DNA of 64,000 nucleotides from the NCBI GenBank assembly GCA_003956705.1, contig QZCP01000346.1:186001-250000 (forward strand). The letters are read 5' to 3'. Origin of the DNA: Brevipalpus yothersi (taxonomy: Eukaryota > Arthropoda > Arachnida > Trombidiformes > Tenuipalpidae). This document shows, one piece after another, positions 1 to 14,147 of the stretch. Position 1 is the first letter of the stretch. Each line of letters begins with the position of its first letter. A program made the position numbers and the translations under genes. The notes under the pieces are model-generated. The model did not search any database. It worked only from the letters and a program-made list of their open reading frames with translations, and was not told the DNA's origin.

Positions 1-100
1 AGGACCTGGGCAAACATATCGCTTTCTATGGCTTAATGAGTCTCCAAGATTTTGACTATTGAATGTTTCTTTTTTTCTCACTTTTTTTCTTTCCTTACAG

Positions 101-2107
101 ACATTATCGATATGAGCATAAACTTGCCTGTCTTCTATGGAAAGTGGACATGAAAGAGCTGATATTGCTCAGAACCAATTCAGAGTATACTCTACAGAAC
201 TTGCGAAACACTATCAATGTTAGTATATGGATGATGGACTTTTTTTCTCGAAAAAAGAGAGAGAGAGAGAGAGAGAGAGAAAGAAAGAATCACACATCTT
301 ACACTTATAACATTCTTATATGGCTTTCAATATTGACCTTTACTTTTTTATCTTCTTCTCCAAAGTTTCATGGAATCGATGCTGGACGATTTTCAGCATT
401 CATATCAGCTCATCATGGTACAAATCGAAGTAAATCAGATACTAACGAAAGTATGGATGGAGAATTTGATGAAATATTCAACAATGGAGTTGGATTTTGT
501 AAAGGAAATGTTGTGTTCATAAAACGAATCTATAAGCGAAATATTGATTTAACTCGAGCTGTTCGGAAGGAACTGATCCAGGTAAGCGGAAATTTTCCTA
601 TCGCCTCACATACTTCACATTTATTTCCAAAAAGTAGAGAAACCATGTTAGTGATGTTAGTGATAATGATATTTTCATGGATCAAGTTCAAACATTTTTC
701 CAGTCTAAGAATAAATCGGAACCATGTCTTTTCCTGCAGCCATCTCATGCTATTCATAGATAGTGTAAATTTTTTGATGGTCAATAGACGATCAAACATG
801 ACCATAAGTAGATCATCATCAAGGTCGAGCACATCAAGCATCCAGGCGATGCTTGGAATCGAAGTTCCTAACTCAAGAATACCTTTATTCTATCTCTTCT
901 CTCTCCCCCGGACAGATTCGAGAGATGAGACACGAAAACATCAATCCATTTATTGGTGCCTGTGTGGATGCGCCTAACGTTGCCATACTCAAATTATACT
1001 GTGCTCGTGGAAGTCTTGAGGTAAATTGAGAAGTTCATTCAGATTCTTTTTCCAACAAATTCTTTACTACTCACTTACTCATGAAATACCGTTAAATCTT
1101 AAACCTTCACTTTTGGAGCTTTTGTATTACTGCTACCCACACATACACTTACATACATACATACGTACACACATTGTCTTTTTTGAGCACAAGATCATTG
1201 ACCATGGAAGCAAGCTGTAAAAAGCCTTTGTACGCCTTGAGTCGAGATTAGCGTGACATTTGAAGAGCAAATTAATCAATATTCATTGACTAATACTGTT
1301 TGAGAGGTGATTCACCCTCTGATTGACTCTGATTATGCATGATGAGTGATGATGAACCAAGTGATTTTAGATAGATATATACTTACACACACACATACAT
1401 GTGATTATGTGGTGTAATCACAAATGAAATTATTCCCTCTTTCTCTCCAGTTTAACGCCTTTCTTTACTTACACTTCATTTCATTATGAATTCAAAAAAA
1501 GTACATCACGAATCAGTGTAATTGGTGTGATTGAGCATACATGTATGCTCTTGTGTGAATTATGATTATCTGTGAGTGTGAGCACAATTAATAGAGTGTA
1601 AAATTTTGATACACTATCATTCATGATCAATTGGGAGAGAGGAGAAGAGATAGAGATGAGATGAGCAGAAATACAGAATACAGAATTGACAATAGAATTT
1701 TCAATAGCCTTTTTGCTGAACACAAATTAGATCAACCCAATCAAGTTCTGTAAACTCTTTCACTCTCATCTCTATTCTTGACTCTTTCTCTTCTCCATTT
1801 GTTGCCCATGAACCTTATTCCAATGTACGAGGTGACCAGTCAGTATTGATCATGAATCATTCAGCTAATCGTCCAGAAAGATACAAAGAAATTAAGGCAA
1901 AATTGAGTGTGTGCATGTGTGTGTGTGTGTATGTGTGTGCATCAAATTAACTTGATTAGAATAGGATGGAATGAATAGTATAGAACCAGCAATGATGATC
2001 GTGCAGACACTCTAAATCATGATCTCCAAGGCTCATTACCATCAAGGGAGGAGAGAGAGAGTCAAAGAACGATATTCTCTCTTCAGGCTAAATATTTGAC
2101 AGAGATT

Positions 2108-2175
<68 letters not shown>

Positions 2176-5100
2176 TTCTGAGCTGATCATGACTATCGAG
2201 TGGCTATCTCATCAGATTGTTGACTCTTCATGTGGAAATAAATATATATGAACACTTACGCTTATTCAGATGCTTTCAACAGCTCAATTTGATCACTAAC
2301 GGCTTTTTATACACCCATAACTATCTTTCATTATATATTGGGCTGGAATGTATATTGATCATGATTCTTTCTTTTGGTAAAATAATTTACCTACGTAGGA
2401 TGTTCTCAAGAATCAGGACCTTGATCTTGATAATATGTTCATCGCTTCATTAGTCGCCGATTTGATTAAGGTAAGAGCAGTGATTGACCGAAAGGAATTT
2501 GAAGCATCCACATCTCTGTACATCCAAAATCGAATACTGAGCCATATAAAAATTACTTTTTCGCATACATTGTTCTATTTATAGGGAATGATTTATCTCC
2601 ATGATTCTTACATCATTTCCCATGGAGACCTTAAATCTTCCAATTGTCTAGTGGATAGTCGCTGGGTACTCCAGATCACTGACTTTGGACTTCATGAATT
2701 TCAAAGTGGACAAGATTTGCCTCGAGAATGTCTGGAGCGAAAGCAGAGAGGTATCTTATTCTGTGATTTAATATTCTATTTTCAAAGTCCATGCTTGTCT
2801 ATTTATCCAAATTCCAATTCTTCATGAGAAATTCTGAAATTTTTGCAATTTTTCACCAACAGGCTTACTATGGAAAGCTCCCGAATTGTTGAGGCAAATG
2901 AATCCTCCACCAAGAGGTAGCCAGAAAGGCGATGTATACTCATTCTCTGTGATTTTATATGAAATTATCGGTCGTAATGGTCCATGGGGTCATTGTGATA
3001 TGTCCACTAATTGTATATTGGATCGTGTCAAGTATCCTAGTAAATATGGTGGACAAATATTCCGACCACCATTGGACACTCTTCATTGTCCAGAGTATGT
3101 GAGAAAGTGTATTCGAGATTGTTGGCATGAAGATCCTGAAGTGAGACCAGATTTTCGATTCATAAATATTCAGCTTCGAGAAATGCAGGCAGGACTGTGA
3201 GTATATATTTAGAATATTCAGAGTATAGTCAGAATATGGAAAGTATTTCTGATAATCTAATCAATTTTATCAAATAATGTTTAGAAAACCGAATATATTT
3301 GACAATATGATCGCTATCATGGAAAAGTATGCATACAATTTGGAAGGATTGGTTCAAGAGAGAACCAATCAGTTACTTGAAGAGAAGAAGAAAACCGAGA
3401 ATCTTTTGCTTAGAATGTTACCAAAGTAAGTATCGACAATCATGATGGAAAAATTCCAAAATTTCAACTTCCATAATCTAATTTGTCTATTTTTCTAGGC
3501 CGGTTGCTGAACAACTCAAACGTGGTCAACCAGTGAAAGCAGAAAGTTTCGATTCTGTTACTATATATTTCAGTGATGTTGTTGGGTTCACTGCTCTATC
3601 AGCCACCAGTACACCACTTCAGGTAATTTATTGTGTACACATCAAGATGTGATGTGATTAAAAATAATTCGATTGTTGTCCAAATCAAGATTCTCAATCT
3701 AAAACTAATTTGAGATTGGAAGAGAAATCCAAATTAAGATGTACTTGATCTTGATCTTCTACAACATCACATCACATGGATCCTCATCGATTTTTCTACT
3801 CTATGGAATTTTCTAATCTGACATTCTCTCTCTCTCTCTCTCCCTCTCTCTCTCTCGATCTATCTATTCATCTACAGGTTGTCAAACTTCTCAACAATCT
3901 GTACACATGCTTCGATTCGATAATTGATCATTATGATGTATACAAAGTGGAAACAATTGGTGATGCTTACATGGTGGTATCAGGATTGCCAATTCGAAAT
4001 GGTGATCGGCATGCCGGTGAAATAGCATCACTTGCCCTACATTTGCTGAGTGCCATACAAAATTTTGAGATTCCTCATAAACCTGGTGAACGGCTTAAAC
4101 TTCGAATCGGTATACATTCTGGTCCATGTGTTGCTGGTGTGGTTGGCCTTAAAATGCCTCGATACTGTTTATTTGGTGATACAGTTAACACAGCATCTCG
4201 AATGGAATCTTCTGGTGAAGGTAAGCAACTTAGCATCACTTGTATAACCCATCAAATGACTTGCCTCTTGGGTTTCTGTGTGTGTGTAAATCAATTTTGC
4301 TTGTATTTTCTGATCTTATATTGATTGTTGTTGCTGTTGAATGTCTTCCTTGTCTTTCTTTTTTCGTTCTCTCTCTCTCTTCACTATACATCTTTATTAC
4401 GTGTTCCTTGGAATTTTCTGTATATAAACAATCAATGAGCTGCTTTTCATGACTTTTTCTCTTATTCTTTTCTTACTTTCTAACGCAATCTGGAATCGGC
4501 AAAAAAAGCACTCAAAATACATGTTAGCGAAGCCTGTAAAATAATTCTTACAAAATTGGGTGGATATAAGCTACAGGAACGTGGCCTAACACCGATTAAG
4601 GTAAGCTTCGGTGTATAAAAATTGTAGATATCGAACTCAGATAATATTTCCAGAGAGAAAGAGAAAGGTTCACCATGGGGAAAAAGTAGGATAAAATACA
4701 TTGAATTTGTATTGATAAGGTTTCTCCAATATAGATGTCTATTTTCTTTCCCAGAATATGAACTTTTTCTCTGTCCGTGTACATATAGAAGCACATTCCA
4801 AGTATTTTCATCATCACAATTTCTTGGAAAAATCTGGAGAAGAGATCTATAATTTGATTTCATTTATTTACACCTAATCATCACCTCATTATTTCCACAG
4901 GGCAAAGGAGAAATGAGAACTTATTGGCTTTTGGGCAAAAATCGACCTTCCAATTCACTTGTACCCGATAATATTGGACCATTTTGTACCCATATTCAAC
5001 AGCAACAACAGCAAGACAATTGTACCCAAACAACACCCAGTTCAGTGTCAATGAAATTGTGTGATACATCGGTAGAAGATTTGAGAGAATTTTCCGAATC

Positions 5101-5422
5101 ATGTTTAAGAGATACAACCAATTCAACTGTTAATTATCGACGCCATCCAATGATCAAGCCAGAATTGTATAATCTGAAGATCAGTGATAATATGTTGAAT
5201 CGGCTGCGTCGACTGCAATCAGTTGATTATTCTGGCACCAAAACTGATCGATTCAGGCGAATTAAATCATTAGCTTTAGATGATAAATATAGCCGAAGAG
5301 CAAAGTATTCTGATGACTGTCTATCATATCATTATAGCAGTCGTGATAAATCGAAAAATTTTCAAAATTATCATGGAACTAGCTGCCTCAACTTGATTAC
5401 TGATCTCAAAGAAAAAGTATGA
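101..5422 (+). CDS. Receptor-type guanylate cyclase, 3' part (kinase homology + cyclase domains)
   Basis: This is the C-terminal part of a membrane guanylate cyclase that makes cGMP; the extracellular and transmembrane part lies left of the window. Exons that join in phase: 101-218, 366-581, 916-1020, 2399-2470, 2585-2750, 2863-3196, 3285-3425, 3499-3622, 3878-4220, 4509-4600 and 4901-5422 (stop). The first seven encode the kinase homology domain and a dimerisation helix. The domain is pseudokinase-like: it has HGDLKSSN where active kinases have HRD, followed by ITDFGL. The cyclase domain shows FSDVVGFT (metal-binding Asp), KVETIGDAYMVVSGLP and YCLFGDTVNTASRMES; the Glu of KVET and the Cys of YCLF are the guanine-specifying positions. 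The C-terminal tail carries a short Gln run and has no recognised domain. Position 1-100 reads as intron. The exon phases agree throughout, so the family call is secure; the subtype is not determined. Confidence 0.93.
256..281. repeat. (GA)n microsatellite in cyclase intron
   Basis: A short GA dinucleotide tract lies inside the 219-365 intron and continues into AAAG units. Confidence 0.9.
2111..2172. repeat. (GA)n microsatellite in cyclase intron
   Basis: About 31 uninterrupted GA units lie in the 1.4 kb intron 1021-2398. The same intron holds a GT-rich tract near 1911-1940. I see nothing else in it. Confidence 0.95.
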
Positions 5423-6112
5423 TGATTTATGAGAGTCTAATTAATTAATTGTGAAGAAATTTTTCATCATTGAAGAAAATTTTGGAAAAAGGATTTACTG
5501 TTGATATTGAGATATTATTAATGACTTGATCACCTCAAAGGACTATTGGAAAAATTAAAATATTTAAATCTGACTCATTCGATTATTTTGAATTATTTCA
5601 AATTAATAGTGAGAAAAAAAATACCGAGGAATCATAACAATTATCAAAAAATTAGATAAAAATTTTCAAGAATAACTGCTGTAATTATAAGTGGTATTGA
5701 TTAATTCTTTAGATTTTTCTAAAATTGAGAGAGTTCAAATTTCGACAAAAATCGCCAAAAATCAAGTCAATTTATTTTTTTCAATAGGAAAAAAAATTTT
5801 CCATGAATTGTTATCACTCAAGTAAAAATGTAATGAATTGGCAAGCTCATAAGTAATGAAAAAAGAAATGAAAAAATAGAAAACTTGCATGTGAAAATTT
5901 TTTTCCCATGGCATCATATGACTCGAATAGGTGTATATGATTTGTTCAATTGGTGATAATTGCTGTGGCACTGGAATGAGTTTATCGTATCATAAGGTGT
6001 TTGTCTATGTGTGAAAAAAATATTTTCCTAGAGAGCTCAAAATTGGCAGAGCTTGGAGTGTATGTTTAAAGTGATTTCAGAGTTCAGTGGTCTGCAGAAT
6101 TTTCCATTCGGT
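5423..6112. other. Convergent 3' flank between cyclase and innexin
   Basis: AT-rich sequence between two convergent stop codons. It should contain the 3' UTRs of both genes. No ORF or repeat of note was seen. Confidence 0.6.
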
Positions 6113-7792
6113 TCATGAAATCATTTCAATATCATTGTTAACTTTGATCAATTGGGCATCCGGTTCATCCAGATCGGTAATAGGTTCCTCCAATTGGCGT
6201 GAAAATAGTTCCAAAATACCTTGATAATGGAATGGATCAAGATTTTTGCCCAACAAAGACAAGAAGAACCAATCACCAAACGATAGATTGTCCATCAGAG
6301 TATTGAATATTCTGGCCGGTAATCGATGTCTTTGACGACGGGCACGCAATTTGAGTAGAGTATATCGAACGGGAGGTGAAAAAAAGCTCATCACTCGATA
6401 AATTAGTGACAATGTTGTGATTATGGCCAACAGTATAAGCCAAAACCATAGGATAACGTATACTTTTTCATTGATAATGTTCAATGGCAGTAGACAATAA
6501 TTATCATACACTTGCACATCACCACTGGAACCGTATACTCGAAATAGGCATTTGGTCATTTTGGGAAATACTTTCATCATTGGATCAATCTCTTCTGGTG
6601 CACCATTGTAGGATAACACTTCGAAACCGTATGTGATAAATTGGCCACCCAAAAACCAATTGATGATAAATATTTGGAACCATACATTGACCAGATTGAA
6701 TATTTCACACAGAGTATACTTTAAAACGTAGCGATCAAATTTGCCTTGTCGAGAGAGTAAAAAGTCAACCAAACATTTGGAATTTGTTTCTCTTTTTGAT
6801 TGAGCCAATATGCAGCTATTTAAATCCATTATTGTGGCTTGAATAAATCCATTTTCCCAAGTCTAAATTGATTGTGTGAATCACAATATGAAGAAAAAGA
6901 AAAGAAAGAAATCTTGATGAAATTCTTATTCGAAATTATGCATCATATGTATCAATGGCAACTCTTGAAAGATTATGTAGCCTATCTTATCATCAACTTA
7001 ATTAATTCTAATTGCACTCTGGTTTTATAAGCCAGGAGCAATTAAGCCAGGAAGTTGATTGTTATACATGCAAATTCATTTTCACAGGTTTAGACCCCAC
7101 AGAAGCTAAACACCGCTTTCGGTATGAGAAAAAACACTAAACTTCATTACTTAGTAGTAGCAAAAACTGTAGACCTAATAAAAGAAATCATCATTGATCA
7201 TAAATTATCTGAATAAATATTTCCCATTGTATACTTATGGCTCGAAAAATAATTAAGAAACTCTTTTAAAGGAAATATTTTTCATTGAGTACCAATAGTT
7301 AAGCTCTAGTCGATAGGGGTGAGGCAAGCGGAAGTGAAATGAATGGTTTTGTTGATCTCATCAAAATCAACTTACTTTCCAAAATAATCGTGGAATGTAA
7401 AACATTATTCCTTGTAGAAATAGAACCCAGCAAACCCATTGATAGTATTTGTGGGTCAACACTCGATCACCTTTCTGATACTTTTCAACACCAGGCATCA
7501 CAACTGTTTCCCCTTGAACTTTGTGCAGGGCATCGGGAAGTGTTAAGGTGCCTTCGATCCAACAATAATTATTGATAATCCTTTGGTCAACATAATTGGC
7601 TGATCGTATACACTGTATTGGATCACCGAAAAATTGTGTCGATGTGACGATCAGACAGGAAACCCAAAAAAGTAGAAAAGTAAAACGATAATGGAGACGA
7701 AAAGCCCAATTATCGATAACGGTTGCTTTGGGTTTACCAAGGAATCGTAGCTTGGTGCCCAAAAGGGCAATCAATTGTCCGGTGGCAACCAT
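6113..7792 (-). CDS. Innexin (gap junction channel subunit)
   Basis: Two exons on the minus strand, 7376-7792 and 6113-6862, join in phase 0 and give 388 residues, a normal innexin length. Innexins form invertebrate gap junctions and hemichannels in the plasma membrane. The signature YYQWV is present just before the second membrane segment. Each extracellular loop shows the paired cysteines expected of the family (IQC..NNYCW in loop 1; KCLF..DNYC in loop 2). Four hydrophobic segments are visible. The ORF of exon 2 alone starts at an internal Met, but the acceptor TTTAG at 6863-6867 adds TWENGFIQAT, which fits the conserved post-TM2 loop. The gene is convergent with the guanylate cyclase. Which innexin paralogue this is cannot be told by eye. 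Confidence 0.95.
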
Positions 7793-8911
7793 CGTCGAAA
7801 ATTAACGGTACAAGAAAAATAAGAACTTGGTCCCAATCAACGATGATAATGTTGTTAATCTGAGTACGAAAAAAATTGTCGAAACAATAACAAAAAAAAT
7901 TAACTAGAAAAAACGTTTCAAATCACATTGAATATTGTTTCACAGTATTGAGATGATCATTTTTTGCTGTTACACTGATATTGATGTTGAGATTGTGTAC
8001 ATGTTGAATTAGAAGAGCTGATAAAAAAATAAAGTCGAGAAGTTGATAAAATAACAATCTCTTTCTCTCTCTCTTCCTCTTCATCAAATAAAGTTGCTAT
8101 TGGTGATGATAAGTGGAAAGAGAAAAAGTCTGATAATTCTGTACTCATTGATTTGATTTCTTTTTTCTTCAATCATACACATCATTGTACATTGCAATTG
8201 AATTGAGTCAAATAGTCGAATAGGCAAAGAAAAAGTTCAATTTTACTGGTTCATTTTTGGAATGAACTTTGGGTGGCCCTATTTGACGCTTAGATTAGCT
8301 CACTAAATAAATTATATTGATAGTAGATTCTCTATGTACAACACTGAACAATCATCTGAACAGAAATATGATCATCAATGACCATAGGTAAAACTAATGA
8401 GCATGGTAATCGAGGTTAGAGAGTAGCAAAGTGCACACTATTGGCTGCTGAAACAATGGTTGAAAATTTTTGCTGATTGATTAGAGAGAGAAAGAGAAAA
8501 ACTGAAACTGATCAAGTTGCTATCGATTCTGCTAATCACACACATAACTTTTACTGGTTTCAACATCCGTTTCGGATTTTTGTTGATCTCAAATCGGAAG
8601 CAAACAAATTCTCACACCAAGCAGACATAAGAGTTCCAATACACACACAAGTTCCTGTACTCAATAAAACTTTTGTTCCATCAACTTACTTCAAGTGTTA
8701 TGGAAAGGAGTTGAATGATGTCCACTTTCCTGTTAGAACTGACCAAGAAGTGAAAAAAAAACTAAACTAAATCAAGCTTCAAGAGCTTACTCAGCTCTGA
8801 ATGATTTCCTTTCCACTACAGTCAATACAAAATGAGACCGAGAACTCAATTGTTTTATCGCAGAAAGATTTGTTAAGCTAGTGATAAAGCTACTGATCAT
8901 CATCATTTACC

Positions 8912-8915
<4 letters not shown>

Positions 8916-8998
<83 letters not shown>
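8916..8998. repeat. (CT)n microsatellite
   Basis: An essentially pure CT dinucleotide tract of about 83 bases. It creates a spurious Arg-Glu-repeat ORF on the minus strand. Confidence 0.97.
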
Positions 8999-9001
<3 letters not shown>

Positions 9002-10890
9002 TAACTCTCTTTTTGCTCAATGATTTCTTCTCCCAAGAGTTGTAAGAGAGAGAGAGAAACAATTATCTGCATCAGGAGAGAGAAATCATGGATATTATCT
9101 TGATCATGAATTTTCTTCAAGACAACGATTACCTGGTGCTCAGCTATTACTTTGATGGATGACAATATTGTATTTGAAAAGCACCAGGTAGATGAGTTGA
9201 ACTGTATGTCTTTCAGATGACAAATGTTTCGGCAAACTAATGTAAGTTGATTGAAAAAGTTGAACTCTCACATACCTGACAATTGAATCATCAAAATTAC
9301 AAATCAAGGCAAGTTTACGATTGTCTTACATAATATCGCCCAATGATTGTGTTGCTGAAGGGAATTTATCACTTTGATTCATCACTTCAAATCTATTGCT
9401 TCCTTGTTAGGCTTGAATATGAGTAGCTCGATTCCCCAAATTGTTGGTGCTTGCGATAATTCTGAATTATTTCAAAAAGTTGAAAGCCTATTACATATCG
9501 TCTATTGGCTTAACTTCATTAACCGGCAGAAAATCATCGAACATGAAAAAAAGTAGAATCAAACAATTCAAATAAGTTTGAAATTTTCGAGAATTTATCC
9601 GATCATGATTCCCAATATTTTCAAATCATGAATTCTTTCCCTAATAGTCTGAGTGTCCACTCTCATGGCCAGTTTCGAGAAGTTTTTTCAACTAATATTC
9701 ATCTAGCTAATCGATTGAATGACATCCACATCATGATTCCAATTCCCCTTGAGTTATGGGAATGTTTTGGTAAATAAAAAAACGTGAGAAAATGATTCTC
9801 ATTGAAGACAAGGAAAAATAAAAGATTTTTTTATCCAAAGTCTAGAATGCATCTCTCAATCCAGCAATTCGAAGTAATTGATAAGTAATTCTTGAAATGT
9901 GAGTCTTTTTCTACCCAAAAAATCACGTTTCCTAACAATTCATCAAATACACACTTACACAAATTTTTTCTGATGTTTTTTATATGAACACACACAAACC
10001 CAAGAAACTTGATGAGAGTTTCAGCTAATAAGATGCTTCTCATTTCCAGCCTCCTTTCCATCATGTTAACGCCTTGAGAGATGTTGTGTTCAACGGGTTT
10101 CACTTTCATCTCTCTGTACATATATTTGAGGCTTTTTGAGCTTAAATAGGTGATCTGTTGTGACAAGAATCAACTTGATTAGCCAAAATTTTGATGATAG
10201 AGAGATCCATTTTTTCTGCCAATTTTTATTCTTTTCACTCTTTTACGAAGGAAAACAAATCAGAACTTTATTTTCATGGGGAAGATATATTCATGACAAG
10301 ATGAACAGCGCTATTATTACCAAAATAAAATAAAAGAGAATATCAAGTCGGCCCAAGTTCAGGTTTATGTTACTTCATGCTAAACAGTGCAAATCTGAGT
10401 TATCTCGCAAAACTTTTGATTCACTGACAAGAGAGAGTCTTTCTAGATATTTCTGTAGACATCGATTTCGATTGATAAACTTCAAAAACATTTCGTAGAG
10501 AAAGCTGTACCAAATCAACAACCCAAATATCTCTAAATCTGTTATCGATGAACTATGATACTAGGAATTTGTATGACTTTCAACTACAACTGTATCGAAA
10601 ATAGCGTTCATATTGTTGATTGAAATGTTTTCACCACTTCAGCTCCTGGTAAAATTTTGAGCTCAAAAAAATCAGTTTCAAGTTTGGCTAATGTGGAATG
10701 TGTCTCTCTCTTTCTCTCTCTCTCTTCCACGACAAGTGGAGATGATGAAGAAGATGAGGATGAAAAATAAGAGTGAGATGCTCATATCGAAGAAAACAGC
10801 ATGAACATTGAGTAGATGGAATAAGAACGCCTTCAAGAGACGTTAAAAATCTATTCTGGTCTGTCCTTGCCCTGAGTCATCTTCATCCCC

Positions 10891-10894
<4 letters not shown>

Positions 10895-10934
<40 letters not shown>
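10895..10934. repeat. (CT)n microsatellite
   Basis: A CT tract of about 40 bases, roughly 480 bases upstream of the calponin start codon. Confidence 0.95.
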
Positions 10935-10937
<3 letters not shown>

Positions 10938-11411
10938 GGCTAAGGTGCTCATATCATGGAACAAGGCACGCATCTGATGTAGCATTCTTGAAAGCATTGC
11001 CGAAAACGTACCTAATCCAGAGGCATACACACACATAGAAGATAGAGAGAGAGAAGAGTCTCAAATATCTCCTCTTGCCACTTACTCTCGGTTCCTTGTT
11101 CCAAGCTTTTTTTTCTATCCTCCCCCATGCAACCTCTTCGATTTGGAACAAACTCAGTGGAACTTTTTCATCTCTCTCGTCTTTCTCCCGAATGGTTCCG
11201 AATTCGAGATCCTATTATTAGAATTAGTATATCGTGAACCACCTAATCCAAGTGAAACCACCATCGATCGAAAGTGAAACTCAACGAAAGTGTTCCTCTC
11301 TTCTTCTTTTGAGGTGAAAAACTTTTTTTCTCAGTTTATTTAAACGTCCACAAATTTTTTCTTTCGTCCATTCAATTAGCCACCAACATAATCAATATCA
11401 ATTAGTTCACA

Positions 11412-13059
11412 ATGGCCAATCGTGTTGGACCTCGTGGATTCAGTTTTCTAGGAGCTGAGAAGGTAAGCATTCTCTATAGTCAGCCCAAGGTTTCCATTTC
11501 ATGACTATTCCAGTGATTCGAGCCAAACATGGTTGCAAGCCAAGAAAGTGATGATGATTTTCACCTACAAAAATTTTTGACATAATTTTTGCTGTGATAC
11601 TTTCCACCAACAATAATCAACATACTTCAAATTATGGCCATCACACTGATTGATTGGAATAATTTTTCCCCTTTTTATCATGATCTTTCCATTTTTTGGA
11701 CTCTTTCTCTCTTTAGCACATCAAAGAAGGACAACGAGACAAATTCGTTGAATCTGAGATCGCATTATGGATGGAAGCTATTCTCGACGATTGTCTTCCA
11801 CCAAAGCCATTTGATGAGCTACTCCGTGATGGTGTACTACTATGCAGGTGAGTAAAATTCACTGGTGAAAGTATAAAGGTCAAAGTTGAATACTGATTAT
11901 CATATTTATCACCTTTTTCAGAGTTATGAATGCTCTCAAGCCTGGATCAGTGTCCAAAATCCAGAAGCCATTCACCAAGGAAGCTCATATGAGCAATATC
12001 AATGCCTTTTTGGATGCTGCTCGCAGTTTTGGTTTGAAAGATGATCAGCTATTCAAAGCTGAAGATCTATGGGAAGGAACCAACATCCCCAAAGTTTGCC
12101 AGTGTATGCTCGCCATTGGATTGAGGGTGAGAAATGATAACCCCCTGTTAATGTATTAATCTCACAGAAGCTTATAAATTGTGATCATTTTCTTGTGCCT
12201 CGCCATGATATAGATTCACGAAACAGGCTGGGACGGTCCTACTTTGGGACCAAAACCAACTGGTCACATTCGAGAGTGGACTGAACAGCAACTCCGAGCC
12301 AGTGAAGGTAAATAGTGATGAAGTGTATGAGTTAAATATATGTGTTCTAATAAATTCTTTTCCTCTTCTTTTTCTTGGATGTTATGTTTGTGTAGCCATG
12401 ATCCCACTTCAACATGGAACCAATAAATTTGCCACCCAAAAAGGTGTCCGAATCGGTGCTAATCGAGATATCTTGCCAAAAGTTAAGGACATTTCATGCA
12501 AAGAGAACATGAAACAATGGTCTGAACAACAATTGCGTGCTAGTGATGGTGAGTGACAATTTTACTATTGATTATCAGGAGTTTCTAAGGAACTCAATTC
12601 ACTAATATAATGATAAATACTACTTTATGGGATGAAAAATCTTTGAGCATGAGAGATAACACTACTCACGATAGAAATGAGAGTGAATGATGATCCTCAT
12701 TCTTAACTGGATTGATAAAATAATCCGATGATTATTGTGATACCTAAAATTTGATCAAACTGTTTCGAAAATTGCATGAATATCCAATTACTTCTCATCA
12801 TAATGGCGAAAAATTTCTTCGTATGATTACGAGTAGATACTAGCGATCGAACATACTCTCTTGATTAACATCATGAAAATATCTTCAACTGACAATCAAC
12901 ATGCTAACCATCATCCATAATTTCTTCTATTGAATTCACTGGCAATCCTATTGCAAAAATTTTCAAGATTTTTTCCCACAACGAATTCCTCCTCCACAAT
13001 CAACCAAATATAACCAACTCTCTCATCGTCTTCCGGAAGAAGACGTTGAATAAACTATT

Positions 13060-13097
<38 letters not shown>

Positions 13098-14084
13098 TTT
13101 TGGTGTGAATTTGAGCATAGTTTATGTGTTGGAGGCTAAATGGCTGGATAAACAAATCGAAGAAAGAAGATATAAACGAAATGTTCTAATGTACCTAAAT
13201 GACCTAAAAATGTGAGGACGAAAATGACACAAGATGACTCAGTGATTGAAGAGGAGAAAATGGATCAATATCATGAACATAACGGCACTTTTTCCTAACA
13301 AACACCAACTTCCCTATGACGAATTGTTATGTGACTAATTTAACCTCAACACTGATTGACCAAACCACTGAGTGGTAACCCAATTATTGACATTTAATTT
13401 GATTGATTTACACACACAATATAATCAACACCATTACTGACAACTCTAATGATAATAAATAATAATGTGGACCAAGTTCAGGTTTAATCGATGGAAATTC
13501 GTTAACTCTTTCCATCTAGCAATTATCCCTGCTCAATATGGAACAAATAAGTTCGCTACTCAAAAAGGTGTTAGAATTGGTTCATCTCGAGATATTCTGC
13601 CAAAAGTTAAAGACTATTCTGATAAAGAGAAGCTCAGACAGTGGGATGAGGCAACTTTGAGAGCTGGTGACGGTGAGTCTTGTGTAAAAAAAGTAACACA
13701 CATCTACTCACACATACACAGATCCACAGATCTATCATCCACATTCATTCAGTGAACTAATTCAGCGATTTCTAACTGGGAACTCATCAAAATTATTTTT
13801 GATACGAGAACATGAGAAAGTAGAAAAAAAAATCTGCACCCAAAAGAAATATTGTCATGTATAAGAATTCATTCATCAACGTGCAATTGAACAAAAAAGA
13901 GAAAGAGTCACAGTATACATGATTTGGAAGCGAATTCTGACGAAAGAGAATATTTCTGTCGATACATCAGATATTGGATGTGTCCCTGAAAAAATTTTCG
14001 CATAGCTTCTATTTATTCAAATCTTTCCATCTGCTCTGATTGACGAGATGGGTTGAAAGAATTTTGGCTCTATGACCAAGTTGC

Positions 14085-14147
<63 letters not shown>

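Larger units (their letters stand above)
7793..11411. other. 3.6 kb divergent intergenic region, innexin / calponin
   Basis: No convincing coding sequence on either strand. It contains CT tracts at 8916-8998 and 10895-10934 and a shorter CT-rich patch near 10700-10725. It should include both promoters and 5' UTRs, because innexin is transcribed leftward and calponin rightward. The ORFs here are either GA-repeat translations or lack family features. Confidence 0.6.

Noticed and set aside
530..841. 103-codon minus-strand ORF
   Set aside because: Lies over the cyclase exon and intron on the other strand; shadow of a well-supported gene.
4480..4863. 127-codon minus-strand ORF
   Set aside because: Overlaps a cyclase exon and its intron in antisense; no family features.
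8911..9165. Minus-strand ORF ending in Arg-Glu repeats
   Set aside because: Translation of the (CT)n tract plus unrelated flank; no Met context, splice partners or family features. Similar ORFs at 14017-14220, 23687-24141, 37575-37805 and 50219-50506 were dropped for the same reason.
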